The notes under the pieces were generated by a model that worked only from the letters and a program-made list of their open reading frames with translations, made no database searches and was not told the DNA's origin. 64,000 nucleotides of DNA from Pseudodesulfovibrio portus. GTDB taxonomy: Bacteria; Desulfobacterota; Desulfovibrionia; Desulfovibrionales; Desulfovibrionaceae. Each line of letters starts with the position of its first letter. The stretch's first letter is position 1. Location of the stretch: NCBI RefSeq assembly GCF_026000375.1, contig NZ_AP026708.1, positions 1,490,501-1,554,500 on the forward strand. The letters run 5' to 3'. The position numbers and the translations under genes are program-made. Below, piece after piece: positions 7,300 through 14,944 of this stretch.

Positions 7300-8456
7300 T
7301 GCCCCAGCCTCCGCAGCCTGTGCATGGCGTCTTCAAGCACGTCCATCTCCTTGGCAAAACAGAACCGGGCCAGGGTCTCCCCCACCGGGCCGGAATAGAA
7401 GGCCGAGCCCGGCACGCAGGCCACCCCGGTCTTTTCCAGCAGGTGCAGCGCCCGCTCCTTGGCCGTGACGCCGGGCAGGGACGTGACGTCGGCCAGGGTG
7501 TAATACGCGCCCTCCGGGACGTGCGGGGCCAGGCCGATGGAGCGCAGGGTGTCGCAGAACAGATCGCGCTTGTGCTGATGGTCGTCGGACACGCCTCGGT
7601 AATAGTCCTCCCCCAGCTCCTCCAGCCCCCTGGCCGCGCCGATCTGAAGCGGCGAGGGCGCACACACGTACACCAGGTCGTTGAAATGGCCGATGGGCAG
7701 CGCCCACTCCGGGTCGCAGACGGCATAGCCCAGCCGCCAGCCGGTGACGGCGAACACCTTGGACAGGCCGGAGATGGTGATGGTCCGCCGGGCCATGCCG
7801 GGCAGGGTGGCCGGGGCCACGTGCTCGCGCCCGTCGAACACGAAGTGCTCGTATATCTCGTCGGTGAACACGAACAGGTCGTGGGCCTCGGCGAAATCGG
7901 CGATGACCGCCAGTTCCTCGCGGGAGAAGACCTTGCCCGCCGGGTTGGACGGGGTGTTCAGGATCAGGGCGCGGGTCTTGCCGGTGACCGCCTTTTCCAG
8001 GTCTTCGGCGCAGAATTCCCAGGTCGGCGGCTCAAGGGTGACGTAGACCGGCTTGATGCCCAGCGCCGCCATGGTCACGATGTGGTAGCCGTAGTACGGC
8101 TCGAAGACCACGACCTCGTCCCCCTCGTCGAGCAGGGCGAGGCAGGCGGCGTAGAACGCGCCCGTGGCCCCGGCCGAGACCACCACCTGGCCCTCGGGGT
8201 CCACGTCCATGCGCGCATACTTCTTCTGCTTGGCCGCGATGGCCTGCCGCAACCGGGGCAGCCCGTCGAAACGGGTGTAGATGTTGTAGCCGTCGGCCAT
8301 GGCCCCGGTCACGCCGTCCATGACCACCTTGGGCACGGGCAGGTCGCACACGCCCTGGGCCAGGTTGACCCCGCCCACGCGGGCGCACTCCAGCGTCATG
8401 TTCCGGATTTCCGACTGGGCCACCAGGGGCCGCAACTTGCTCACTTTCAACGTCAT
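7296..8456 (-). CDS. Class I/II PLP-dependent aminotransferase
   Basis: A fold-type I aminotransferase of 386 residues. NTPSNPAGKVFSREEL contains the conserved NPxNP-like block, DEIYEHFVFDG the cofactor-binding Asp/Tyr, and TISGLSKVFAVTGWRLGY the Schiff-base lysine and the phosphate-binding region. It would transfer an amino group between an amino acid and a 2-oxo acid; the substrate cannot be read from sequence. I start at the ATG at 8456 (MTLKVSKLRPLV); the longer reading frame upstream covers the divergent promoter region. It is coupled to the DksA-like gene and divergent from the SDR gene. Confidence 0.92.
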   Translation of the reverse strand: MTLKVSKLRPLVAQSEIRNMTLECARVGGVNLAQGVCDLPVPKVVMDGVTGAMADGYNIYTRFDGLPRLRQAIAAKQKKYARMDVDPEGQVVVSAGATGAFYAACLALLDEGDEVVVFEPYYGYHIVTMAALGIKPVYVTLEPPTWEFCAEDLEKAVTGKTRALILNTPSNPAGKVFSREELAVIADFAEAHDLFVFTDEIYEHFVFDGREHVAPATLPGMARRTITISGLSKVFAVTGWRLGYAVCDPEWALPIGHFNDLVYVCAPSPLQIGAARGLEELGEDYYRGVSDDHQHKRDLFCDTLRSIGLAPHVPEGAYYTLADVTSLPGVTAKERALHLLEKTGVACVPGSAFYSGPVGETLARFCFAKEMDVLEDAMHRLRRLGQ

Positions 8457-8506
8457 GGGGTACTCTCTTTCCGTATCGTGAAATATCGCATGAAGGGAGA
8501 GCGTAT

Positions 8507-9283
8507 ATGACTTCTCTGAGGAATAAAACCCTGATCCTGACCGGCGCTTCCAGGGGCATCGGCGCGGCCCTGGCCGTGGAGCTGGCACGGGAGGGCGTCA
8601 ACCTCGTGCTCGGGGCGCGAACCGAAAACAGGCTGGCCGACGTGTGCGGGCAATGCCGCGATTTGGGCGTTCAGGCCGAGTATGTGGCGGGGGACTCGGC
8701 CGCCTCCGCCACGGCCCGGGACCTGGTGGAAGCCGCCGCCGGAATGAACGGCTTTCACGGCTTCATCCACGCCGCCGGGGTGCTCGCGCCCGGCCCCAAC
8801 GTCTGGGAACTGGACGCGCTCCGATTCCGCGAGGTCATGGACGCATCGGTCACCGCCGCCCATCAGCTCATGCGCCGCGCCGTGCCGCTGCTGCTCCAAC
8901 AGGGACGGGGGCTGGCCGTATTCTTCGGCTCCGGCGCGGCGGACCGGGCACAGCCGGGCATCGGCGCGTACTGCGCGGCCAAGGCCGCCGAGGAGCATCT
9001 GGCCCGGCAACTGGCCGAGGAGGCCCCGCAGATCACCACGGTCATCTGGCGGCCCGGCATCGTCGAGACCCGCATGCAGAAAGAGGCCCGGGAGTCCGAG
9101 GGCGGCGCGGCCCGGCAGTTGAAAGACGTGTTCGTGCCGTGGAAGGAAAACGGGCTGCTCATTTCGCCCGAACAATCGGCCCGCGGGCTGGTTGATTTCC
9201 TGCTGGGCGACCCGTCCGCCCATCACGGCAAGGTGGCGGACATACGCACCGTCCGACCCCTGCCGGCGAAACGACCCGGTTGA
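8507..9283 (+). CDS. Short-chain dehydrogenase/reductase
   Basis: A classical SDR of 258 residues. TGASRGIGAAL near 13-23 is the NAD(P)-binding glycine motif, HAAG replaces NNAG, the catalytic Ser lies in FFGSGAAD and the YxxxK pair in AYCAAKAAE. GGGAGAG precedes the ATG. It is divergent from the aminotransferase with 50 bp between the two starts. The substrate is unknown. Confidence 0.9.
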   Translation: MTSLRNKTLILTGASRGIGAALAVELAREGVNLVLGARTENRLADVCGQCRDLGVQAEYVAGDSAASATARDLVEAAAGMNGFHGFIHAAGVLAPGPNVWELDALRFREVMDASVTAAHQLMRRAVPLLLQQGRGLAVFFGSGAADRAQPGIGAYCAAKAAEEHLARQLAEEAPQITTVIWRPGIVETRMQKEARESEGGAARQLKDVFVPWKENGLLISPEQSARGLVDFLLGDPSAHHGKVADIRTVRPLPAKRPG

Positions 9284-9308
9284 CGAAAACCGCGCCGGCC
9301 CCTATAGG
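9280..9308 (+). promoter_or_regulatory. Promoter of the lipoprotein-APH-selO operon
   Basis: TTGACG (9280-9285) is followed after exactly 17 bp by TATAGG (9303-9308), about 40 bp before the lipoprotein ATG. The -35 overlaps the stop codon of the SDR gene. The match to the sigma-70 consensus is good. Confidence 0.6.
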
Positions 9309-9348
9309 CTGGTAGGAGAAATCCAACCCGAACCATCCAGGAGAATCC

Positions 9349-9894
9349 ATGCGCAAATCCATGTTGTCCCTGCTTCTCGTCCTCGCCGCCCTGACCCTGT
9401 TCGCCGGTTGCGGCGACGACGTGGCCGACGATCCCAAATTGTCCGAAGAGGGCAAGACCGTCATCGAAGAAGTGGGCGGCCCGTTTTCCGCTTCGGAGTT
9501 CGAGCGGTTTCTGGCGGACCTGCCGTCCATTCCCGGCCTGACCGCCGAAAGCCAGAAATATGTCGGCGACGCCACGGGCGCGGCCCTGTCCGCCAAGGTG
9601 CTCGGCGCCATCAAGGCCCGGGGCTGGGACGAGGAACGGTTCATGTACATATACAGCCATACCATGACCATGGTCAGCGCAGAGCAGATGAACAAGGCCA
9701 CCGAACAGATGCAGGCCCAGCTCAAGGACATGCCCGAAGAGCAGAAGAAGATGATGGAACAGATGATCGGCCAGCAGATGGGCGGCCAGATGGAAGCCTT
9801 CCAGGCCGAACTGGACAAGCAGGTGCCCGGCTCCGAGCAGACGATCATCAAGGACAACCTGCCCAAGCTCTACTCCGTCCTCGGCATCGAGTAA
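9349..9894 (+). CDS. Predicted lipoprotein of unknown function
   Basis: A 181-residue exported protein. The N-terminus is a lipoprotein signal (positive start, hydrophobic core, LFAGC with lipidated Cys21). The mature part is charged and Met/Gln rich (MNKATEQMQAQLKDMPEEQKKMMEQMIGQ), probably helical. I do not recognise a family. AGGAG lies upstream of the ATG. It is the first gene of a probable operon with the APH-like and selO genes (6 bp to the next start). Confidence 0.8.
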   Translation: MRKSMLSLLLVLAALTLFAGCGDDVADDPKLSEEGKTVIEEVGGPFSASEFERFLADLPSIPGLTAESQKYVGDATGAALSAKVLGAIKARGWDEERFMYIYSHTMTMVSAEQMNKATEQMQAQLKDMPEEQKKMMEQMIGQQMGGQMEAFQAELDKQVPGSEQTIIKDNLPKLYSVLGIE

Positions 9895-9900
9895 CCATTC

Positions 9901-10839
9901 ATGATCGACATGCTTTTCCTGTGGGGGCTGGCTCCTGCCCGCCCCCGCACGGATCTTTTCCTGCCCGGCAGTCCCGAGCGGTGCGTTCAGCGCCAGGCCG
10001 TGGAGGACGAGGACGGCAACGTCTGGATGATCGAGAAACTCCGCCCCGGCCAATGGGACCGGCGCGAGAAGATCGGGATCCTGCTCCACGCCCTGGCCCA
10101 AGCAGGGCTGCCCGTTCCCGCCTACCTGCCCGGCCCCCGGGGACGGTTCGCCCCGGAAGTCGACGGCAACGCATACCATCTCTCGCCCTACATCCCCGGC
10201 GACCCCCTGCCCCAGCCGGAATTCATCGAGGACGCGGACCGGGGCACGGGCCTGGGACGGTTCCTGGCCGACCTGCGAGGCCCGGAACACGCTGCCGCCC
10301 CCTTTTCCGGCGAGCCGGAACTCAACCTCGAGGACTACATCAACGAGCTCATGGGGGCCATGCGCACCCGCCGCCCGGAGGTCCGCGAGGGGCTGCTGCC
10401 CGTGCTGCCCGCGCTCGCCCCGCTGTTCGAGGCCTGGCCGCACCTGCCGCGCGCCCTCTGCCAGGGGGACTTCCACCCCCTGAACGTCATCTGGCGCGGA
10501 ACCGGCGTGGCTGCGGTCATCGACTGGGAATTCTGCGGCATCCGGCCCGCCCTGTTCGACGCGGCCAACTGTCTCGGCTGCGTGGGCATCGAGGACCCGC
10601 CCGCCCTGGTTCGCGGCCTGGCCCCGGCACTGCTGCGCGAACTCAGGGACCGGGACCGCCTGGACCCCGACTCCCTCGCCCTGCTCCCGGAACTCATCCT
10701 GGCCCTGCGCTTCGCCTGGATGTCCGAATGGCTGCGCCGTGGGGACGGCGAACTGGCCGACCTGGAGCTGCGCTACATGCGGCTCCTGTCCAACTCCATT
10801 GACACCCTGCTGCCGGCGTGGAAACAATTGCTGTCATGA
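9901..10839 (+). CDS. Aminoglycoside phosphotransferase (APH)-family kinase
   Basis: A 312-residue protein with the APH/choline-kinase fold. The catalytic loop is LCQGDFHPLNVIW (HxDxxxxN-like, with D as base and N as metal ligand), followed by the metal-binding IDWEF. This family phosphorylates small hydroxyl compounds; members outside resistance regions usually act on metabolites or sugars, so I do not call resistance. No clear SD precedes the ATG at 9901, six bases after the lipoprotein stop, which suggests coupled translation. Its stop overlaps the selO start (ATGA). Confidence 0.85.
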   Translation: MIDMLFLWGLAPARPRTDLFLPGSPERCVQRQAVEDEDGNVWMIEKLRPGQWDRREKIGILLHALAQAGLPVPAYLPGPRGRFAPEVDGNAYHLSPYIPGDPLPQPEFIEDADRGTGLGRFLADLRGPEHAAAPFSGEPELNLEDYINELMGAMRTRRPEVREGLLPVLPALAPLFEAWPHLPRALCQGDFHPLNVIWRGTGVAAVIDWEFCGIRPALFDAANCLGCVGIEDPPALVRGLAPALLRELRDRDRLDPDSLALLPELILALRFAWMSEWLRRGDGELADLELRYMRLLSNSIDTLLPAWKQLLS

Positions 10840-12287
10840 CCTTCGACAACAGCTACGCCCGGCTCCCGGACAAATTCTTCCAGCGCATCCACCCCGTTCC
10901 CGTGGCAGAGCCGCGCCTCATCGCCCTCAACCGGCCCCTGGCCGCCGAGCTGGAGCTCGACCTGCCCGAGGACGACGCAGAGCTTGCCGCCGTGTTCTCG
11001 GGCAATTCGCTGCTGCCGGGGACCGACCCCATTGCCCAGGCCTATGCCGGGCATCAGTTCGGCCACTTCGTGCCCCAGCTGGGCGACGGCAGGGCCGTGC
11101 TCCTGGGCGAGGTCGTCACCAGCCACGGCAGGCGATACGACATCCAACTCAAGGGCTCCGGGAAAACGCGCTTCTCGCGGGGCGGCGACGGCCGCTCGCC
11201 CCTGGGCCCGGTCATCCGCGAGTACATCGTGTCCGAGGCCATGCACGCGCTGGGCATCCCCACCTCCCGCGCCCTGGCCATGACCGCCACCGGAGAAACG
11301 GTCTTCCGTGAAACCGACCTGCCCGGCGGCGTCCTGACCCGCGTGGCCGACAGCTTCGTGCGGGTGGGCACCTTCGAATATTTCGCCGCGCGCGAGGACG
11401 AGGATGCGGTCAGGCAACTGGCCGACTACGTCATTGACCGCCACTACCCGCAATGCCGGGACGCGGCCAACCCGTATGTGGCCCTGTTCGGGGCCGTCTG
11501 CCGGGCCAAGGCCGAACTCGTGGCCCGATGGCTGTGCGTGGGCTTCATCCACGGGGTCATGAACACGGACAACACCGCCGTGTCCGGCCAGACCATCGAC
11601 TACGGCCCGTGCGCCTTCATGGACGCCTACGACCCGGCGCGGGTGTTCAGCTCCATCGACCACCAGGGCCGGTACGGTTTCAACCAGCAGGCCAACATCG
11701 CCATGTGGAACATGGCCTGCCTGGGCGGCTGCCTGCTGCCCCTTTTCCATGCCGACCCGGAGCAGGCCCGCAAGGAGGGCGACGCTGTCATCGAGGGGTT
11801 CGCCCCGGCCTTCACCGCCCGCTACCGGGAAGGGTTGTGCCGCAAGATAGGGCTGGAGCCGAGCAACCACGGATTCGAACTGGCCCGGAACCTGCTCGGG
11901 ATCATGCACCGGGACCGGACGGACTTTACCGTGACCTTCCGGACGCTGGCGGAGAGTACCGCCGACGATGCCGGGCTCGTAGGATTGTTCTCGTCCGGGG
12001 AGGACATCCGGGCCTGGACCGGCTCATGGCGCGCCGCCCTGCGCGACCAGGGGATATCCGATGACGCTGCGGCCAGGGTCATGCGCGACGCCAACCCCGC
12101 CTGCATACCGCGCAACCACCGCATCGAGGAGGCCATCCGGGCCGCCGAGGACAAGGGCGACTTCCAACCGGCCCTCAGGCTGGCCGAGGTGCTGGCCCGC
12201 CCCTTCGAGGCACAGCCGGGCAACGACCGGTACGCCGCCCCGCCCCGTCCGGAAGAACTCGTGCACCAGACTTTCTGCGGCACCTGA
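10836..12287 (+). CDS. selO: Protein adenylyltransferase SelO
   Basis: SelO (YdiU/UPF0061), a pseudokinase-fold enzyme that transfers AMP from ATP to Ser/Thr/Tyr of proteins. At 483 residues it has family length. Clear blocks: PDKFFQRIHPVPVAEPRLIALN, YAGHQFGHFVPQLGDGRA, LKGSGKTRFSRGGDGRS, FIHGVMNTDNTAVSGQTIDYGPCAFMD (the metal-binding N and D) and the C-terminal QTFCGT, where eukaryotic homologues carry selenocysteine and this one has Cys. I start at the ATG at 10836, which overlaps the APH stop by 4 bp. An earlier ATG at 10818 would sit inside the APH gene. Confidence 0.96.
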   Translation: MTFDNSYARLPDKFFQRIHPVPVAEPRLIALNRPLAAELELDLPEDDAELAAVFSGNSLLPGTDPIAQAYAGHQFGHFVPQLGDGRAVLLGEVVTSHGRRYDIQLKGSGKTRFSRGGDGRSPLGPVIREYIVSEAMHALGIPTSRALAMTATGETVFRETDLPGGVLTRVADSFVRVGTFEYFAAREDEDAVRQLADYVIDRHYPQCRDAANPYVALFGAVCRAKAELVARWLCVGFIHGVMNTDNTAVSGQTIDYGPCAFMDAYDPARVFSSIDHQGRYGFNQQANIAMWNMACLGGCLLPLFHADPEQARKEGDAVIEGFAPAFTARYREGLCRKIGLEPSNHGFELARNLLGIMHRDRTDFTVTFRTLAESTADDAGLVGLFSSGEDIRAWTGSWRAALRDQGISDDAAARVMRDANPACIPRNHRIEEAIRAAEDKGDFQPALRLAEVLARPFEAQPGNDRYAAPPRPEELVHQTFCGT

Positions 12288-12291
12288 ACGC

Positions 12292-12320
12292 AAAAAAGCC
12301 GACCTTGCGGTCGGCTTTTT
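12292..12320. terminator. Bidirectional intrinsic terminator after selO
   Basis: A6-GCCGACC-TTGC-GGTCGGC-T5: a 7-bp GC stem with a 4-base loop, an A-run on one side and a T-run on the other. It ends selO on the plus strand and the acidic-protein gene on the minus strand. Confidence 0.9.
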
Positions 12321-12340
12321 CATTGCATTGCAATTCCGGG

Positions 12341-13546
12341 CTAATCGTCGAGTTCGGCGGCCAGGGCCGCGATCTCCTCGCGGATGATCCGGGCGGCCTC
12401 GGCGGGCACCAGCTGGGCGATCTCCTCGCGCAGCCGCTTTTCCAGCTCTTCCACGCGGGATTCGAGCAGGGCCACCTTGCCCTGGAGTTCCGCCACGCTG
12501 GAGGCCTCGGCCTCGCAGCGGGCTTCCACCAGAAGCTGGTCCACGTCCACGTCGTCGGACACGTCCATGCCTGCGTCCGGCGGCATGGCCTCTGCGGCCA
12601 GCACGTCGCCCAGGGAATCGTCCATATCGATGTCGGGAACCTCGATGTCCGCCTCTTCTTCGGCGTCCACCACATCGGACACGTCCACCTCCACGTTGTC
12701 CAGGAGGCTGTCCACGTCGTCCATGTCTTCCTCGTCGAGCTCGTCCAGGCCGGTCAACTCGGAGTCCACGGTCTCATCGGCAAGCTCTTCAAACGACGCC
12801 TCGGGCAGGTCGTCCGCTTCAACTTCCGGCTCGTCGAGGATGTCGTCGATGTCCGCCTCGGCCACGGCCTCGTCCACCGGCACTTCCGGGGCGGGCTCTT
12901 CGGCCAGGCTGGCATCCATCATGTCTTCGGGTTCCGGGGAAATTTCTTCTTCGACCGCCTCGTCTTCCTCGATCACGTCCTCCAGGACCATCTCATCGGG
13001 CTCGTCGGCAGCCGGCTCTTCTTCGGCGTCTTCTTCCAGCAGGTCGTCCAGGGCCATCACATCGTCGCCGTCCGTTTCGTCCCCGGCCTCTTCGACCAGG
13101 TCGTCCAGCTCGATGATCTCCTCTTCCTCCTCATCGGATTCGGGAGCGGGCTCCTCGGCAATGTCGTCCACCAGTGCCTCGACATCCTCATCGGATTCGG
13201 CGACGGGCGCTTCGGCCACGTCCTCGAGGACCACAGGCTCATCTTCCTCCTCAACCACATCGTCGAGCACGATCAGGTCGTCGGCCACGTCCTCGCCCTC
13301 GTCCACATCCTCAAAAGAAAGGTCGTCGTCCTCTTCTCCGGCCTCGTCATCAAGCACGAGAGGTTCGTCGGCCTCGTCGACGGCAGAGGTGTCGTCTTCA
13401 AGGTCGTCGGAAAAAAGGTCTTCGAGTTCCTGCTCGAAATCCGCGTCCACGGAATCGGGATCAAGAGCCTCGCTTTCGGCTGGGTCGTTCAGCACGTCAT
13501 TCACATCGACGTTGTCGTCAGTGGGAGGCGGGGGAGCCGGGGTCAT
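12341..13546 (-). CDS. Highly acidic repeat protein with C-terminal coiled coil
   Basis: A 401-residue protein made mainly of Asp, Glu, Ala, Val, Leu. From about residue 50 to 230 it repeats a short unit near every 20-25 residues: a hydrophobic pair, L/V-x-D/E-D, two hydrophobics and EE (for example VLDDVVEEED, VVLEDVAE, IIELDDLVEE, ALDDLLEED, VLEDVIEED). The last ~60 residues form a coiled coil (VAELQGKVALLESRVEELEKRL) ending REEIAALAAELDD. I know no characterised family; the layout (acidic disordered part plus C-terminal oligomerising helices) resembles PopZ-type scaffolds, which is inference only. GGAGGT precedes the ATG at 13546. A terminator separates it from cytochrome c3. Confidence 0.75.
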   Translation of the reverse strand: MTPAPPPPTDDNVDVNDVLNDPAESEALDPDSVDADFEQELEDLFSDDLEDDTSAVDEADEPLVLDDEAGEEDDDLSFEDVDEGEDVADDLIVLDDVVEEEDEPVVLEDVAEAPVAESDEDVEALVDDIAEEPAPESDEEEEEIIELDDLVEEAGDETDGDDVMALDDLLEEDAEEEPAADEPDEMVLEDVIEEDEAVEEEISPEPEDMMDASLAEEPAPEVPVDEAVAEADIDDILDEPEVEADDLPEASFEELADETVDSELTGLDELDEEDMDDVDSLLDNVEVDVSDVVDAEEEADIEVPDIDMDDSLGDVLAAEAMPPDAGMDVSDDVDVDQLLVEARCEAEASSVAELQGKVALLESRVEELEKRLREEIAQLVPAEAARIIREEIAALAAELDD

Positions 13547-13566
13547 GGTTACCTCCGGGAGGAAGG

Positions 13567-13599
13567 TTTTTAAAAAGGGGGGCTGTTTGGCAGCCCCCC
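13567..13599 (-). terminator. Intrinsic terminator of the cytochrome c3 gene
   Basis: GGGGGGCTG (13577-13585) and CAGCCCCCC (13591-13599) form a 9-bp stem with a 5-base loop; on the minus strand T5 follows. It lies 20 bp past the cytochrome stop. Confidence 0.85.
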
Positions 13600-13618
13600 T
13601 CGAATTCACCCTAACGGC

Positions 13619-14029
13619 TTATTTGGGGTGGCAATCCTTGCAGCCAACAGGGGCGGCCTTGCCAGCCTTCTTTTCCTTCTTGTGGCAACCCAGGCAGGAG
13701 GCGTCAGCCTTCTTGCTGTGGAAAGCCTGGTAGAAACCCTTGGGGTCCTTCTTGGCGGCCTTGGAAGCGTCCGCATGGCAACCCTCGGAAGCACAACCGG
13801 TGACGGCGTCCTTGGACTCGGCCTTGTGGTGACAGACCAGACAGTCAATGCCGTAGTCCGCTTCGTGCTTCTTGTGAGTAAAGGTCACGGGGTTCTTGGT
13901 CATTTTGGTGCCCTCGGGGGCCTTCATGGTGATGACGTCCGGAGCTGCGGCGCCGGCGAACACGGCGGGCAGCGCGAAGACACACACCAAAGCGGCAACC
14001 ATCAGGCTGATGATCAGAGATTTCTTCAT
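13619..14029 (-). CDS. Tetraheme cytochrome c3 (class III)
   Basis: A periplasmic tetraheme cytochrome of the type I c3 family, electron carrier between periplasmic hydrogenases or formate dehydrogenases and membrane complexes in sulfate reducers. It is 136 residues long with a Sec signal peptide (residues 1-~25, LPAVFAGA). Four haem motifs follow: CLVCH, CASEGCH (the CxxxxCH form), CLGCH and CKDCH. FTHKKH supplies distal His ligands. The mature part is Lys rich, as in acidic-partner-binding c3. AGGAGG precedes the ATG. It is transcribed from its own promoter next to cbiH, cbiG, hemL and the siroheme decarboxylase gene, a neighbourhood I recall from Desulfovibrio vulgaris. Confidence 0.95.
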   Translation of the reverse strand: MKKSLIISLMVAALVCVFALPAVFAGAAAPDVITMKAPEGTKMTKNPVTFTHKKHEADYGIDCLVCHHKAESKDAVTGCASEGCHADASKAAKKDPKGFYQAFHSKKADASCLGCHKKEKKAGKAAPVGCKDCHPK

Positions 14030-14084
14030 TTACCTAGTTCCTCCTGTTGCATAAAAATATAAACAGTCACACTCTCTACTATGC

Positions 14085-14113
14085 GGGATAAATAAACATC
14101 CCACCCCTGTCAA
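14085..14113 (-). promoter_or_regulatory. Promoter of cytochrome c3
   Basis: On the minus strand a perfect TTGACA (14113-14108) is followed after 17 bp by TATCCC (14090-14085). The leader of about 50 nt carries the strong AGGAGG. A perfect -35 fits a highly expressed gene. Confidence 0.65.
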
Positions 14114-14140
14114 GCAGGGGGTGCCATCGTAGGCCCCTGC
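14114..14140. promoter_or_regulatory. Inverted repeat abutting the cytochrome c3 -35
   Basis: GCAGGGG (14114-14120) and CCCCTGC (14134-14140) form a 7-bp dyad with 13 bp between the arms, directly next to the -35 box. It may be a regulator site or a second terminator arm for cbiH; there is no T-run directly after it on the minus strand. Confidence 0.4.
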
Positions 14141-14149
14141 TTTTACCTG

Positions 14150-14177
14150 AAAAAGCCTCTTTATGGCAAGGGGCTTT
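14150..14177 (-). terminator. Terminator after cbiH
   Basis: On the minus strand AAAGCC-C-CTT-GCCATA-AAG-A-GGCTTTTT forms a hairpin with a T5 tail, 20 bp after the cbiH stop. It would separate the cbiG-cbiH transcript from the cytochrome gene. Confidence 0.6.
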
Positions 14178-14197
14178 CACGACATTTCGCGTCGCCC

Positions 14198-14944
14198 TCA
14201 AATGGCGTATTTCCGATGATACCCGCGCGGGGTAATCAGCCGGTCGCCGATTTTCCTGGTGGCCGAGTTGCCGACAATGAGCACCGTCTGCATGTCCACA
14301 CTCTCGACATCCACGCCGCCCAGGGTCGTGACGCGCACGGACTGGCCGGACCTGTATGCCTTGCCCACCACCCCTGCCGGGGTGTCCGGGCCGCGAAATT
14401 TTCCTATGATCCCGAGAGCCTTGGCCAAGTGATCGCTGCGTTTTTTCGAGCGGGGATTGTAGATGGCGATGACGAAGTCGGCCGAAGCGGCGGCTTCGAG
14501 ACGGCGCTCGATCAGTTCCCAGGGAGTGAGCAGGTCGCTCAGGCTGATCGAGGCGAAATCGTGCATGAGCGGCGCGCCGAGCAGGGCCGCCGCCGCATTG
14601 AAGGCGGCCACGCCGGGCACCACCTCGAACGGGACGGCATCAAGCAGCCCGTCGGCTTCGAGGATTTCCAGCAACAGCCCGGCCATGGCGTAGATGCCCG
14701 CGTCGCCGGAGCAGACCATGACGGTCCGCTTGCCGTCCCGGGCCGCCCGGACAGCTCCCTTGGCGCGGTCCACCTCGCCCATCATGCCGGTGGACAGGAT
14801 TTCCTTTCCCTGGAGAAGCTCGTCCGGGACCAGTTCGATATACCCCTTGTACCCGGCCACCACGTCCGCCTCGCTGATGGCCTGCCGGGCCGCCGGAGTG
14901 AGCAGGCTCTCGTCTCCCGGCCCCAGGCTGACGGCCTTAAGCAC
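14198..14944 (-). CDS. cbiH: Precorrin-3B C17-methyltransferase (CbiH/CobJ)
   Basis: A SAM-dependent methyltransferase of corrin ring synthesis that methylates C17 with ring contraction. The protein has 248 residues. Family blocks: SLGPGDESLLTPAARQAI, VVAGYKGYIELV, VMVCSGDAGIYAMAGLLLE, VVPGVAAFNAAAALLGAPLMHDFASISLSDLLTPWELIERRL and AIYNPRSKKR. It overlaps the cbiG gene by 8 bp, so the two are translated together; both act on consecutive cobalt-precorrin steps. Confidence 0.95.
   Translation of the reverse strand: MLKAVSLGPGDESLLTPAARQAISEADVVAGYKGYIELVPDELLQGKEILSTGMMGEVDRAKGAVRAARDGKRTVMVCSGDAGIYAMAGLLLEILEADGLLDAVPFEVVPGVAAFNAAAALLGAPLMHDFASISLSDLLTPWELIERRLEAAASADFVIAIYNPRSKKRSDHLAKALGIIGKFRGPDTPAGVVGKAYRSGQSVRVTTLGGVDVESVDMQTVLIVGNSATRKIGDRLITPRGYHRKYAI

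Noticed and set aside
5780-7726. 648-codon minus-strand frame across the ferredoxin, DksA-like and aminotransferase genes
   Set aside because: It is antisense or out of frame to three real genes and shows no family motif.
12384-13733. 449-codon Ser-rich open frame opposite the acidic repeat protein
   Set aside because: The Ser runs are the complement of Asp/Glu codons. The minus-strand frame has the SD, start and coiled coil.
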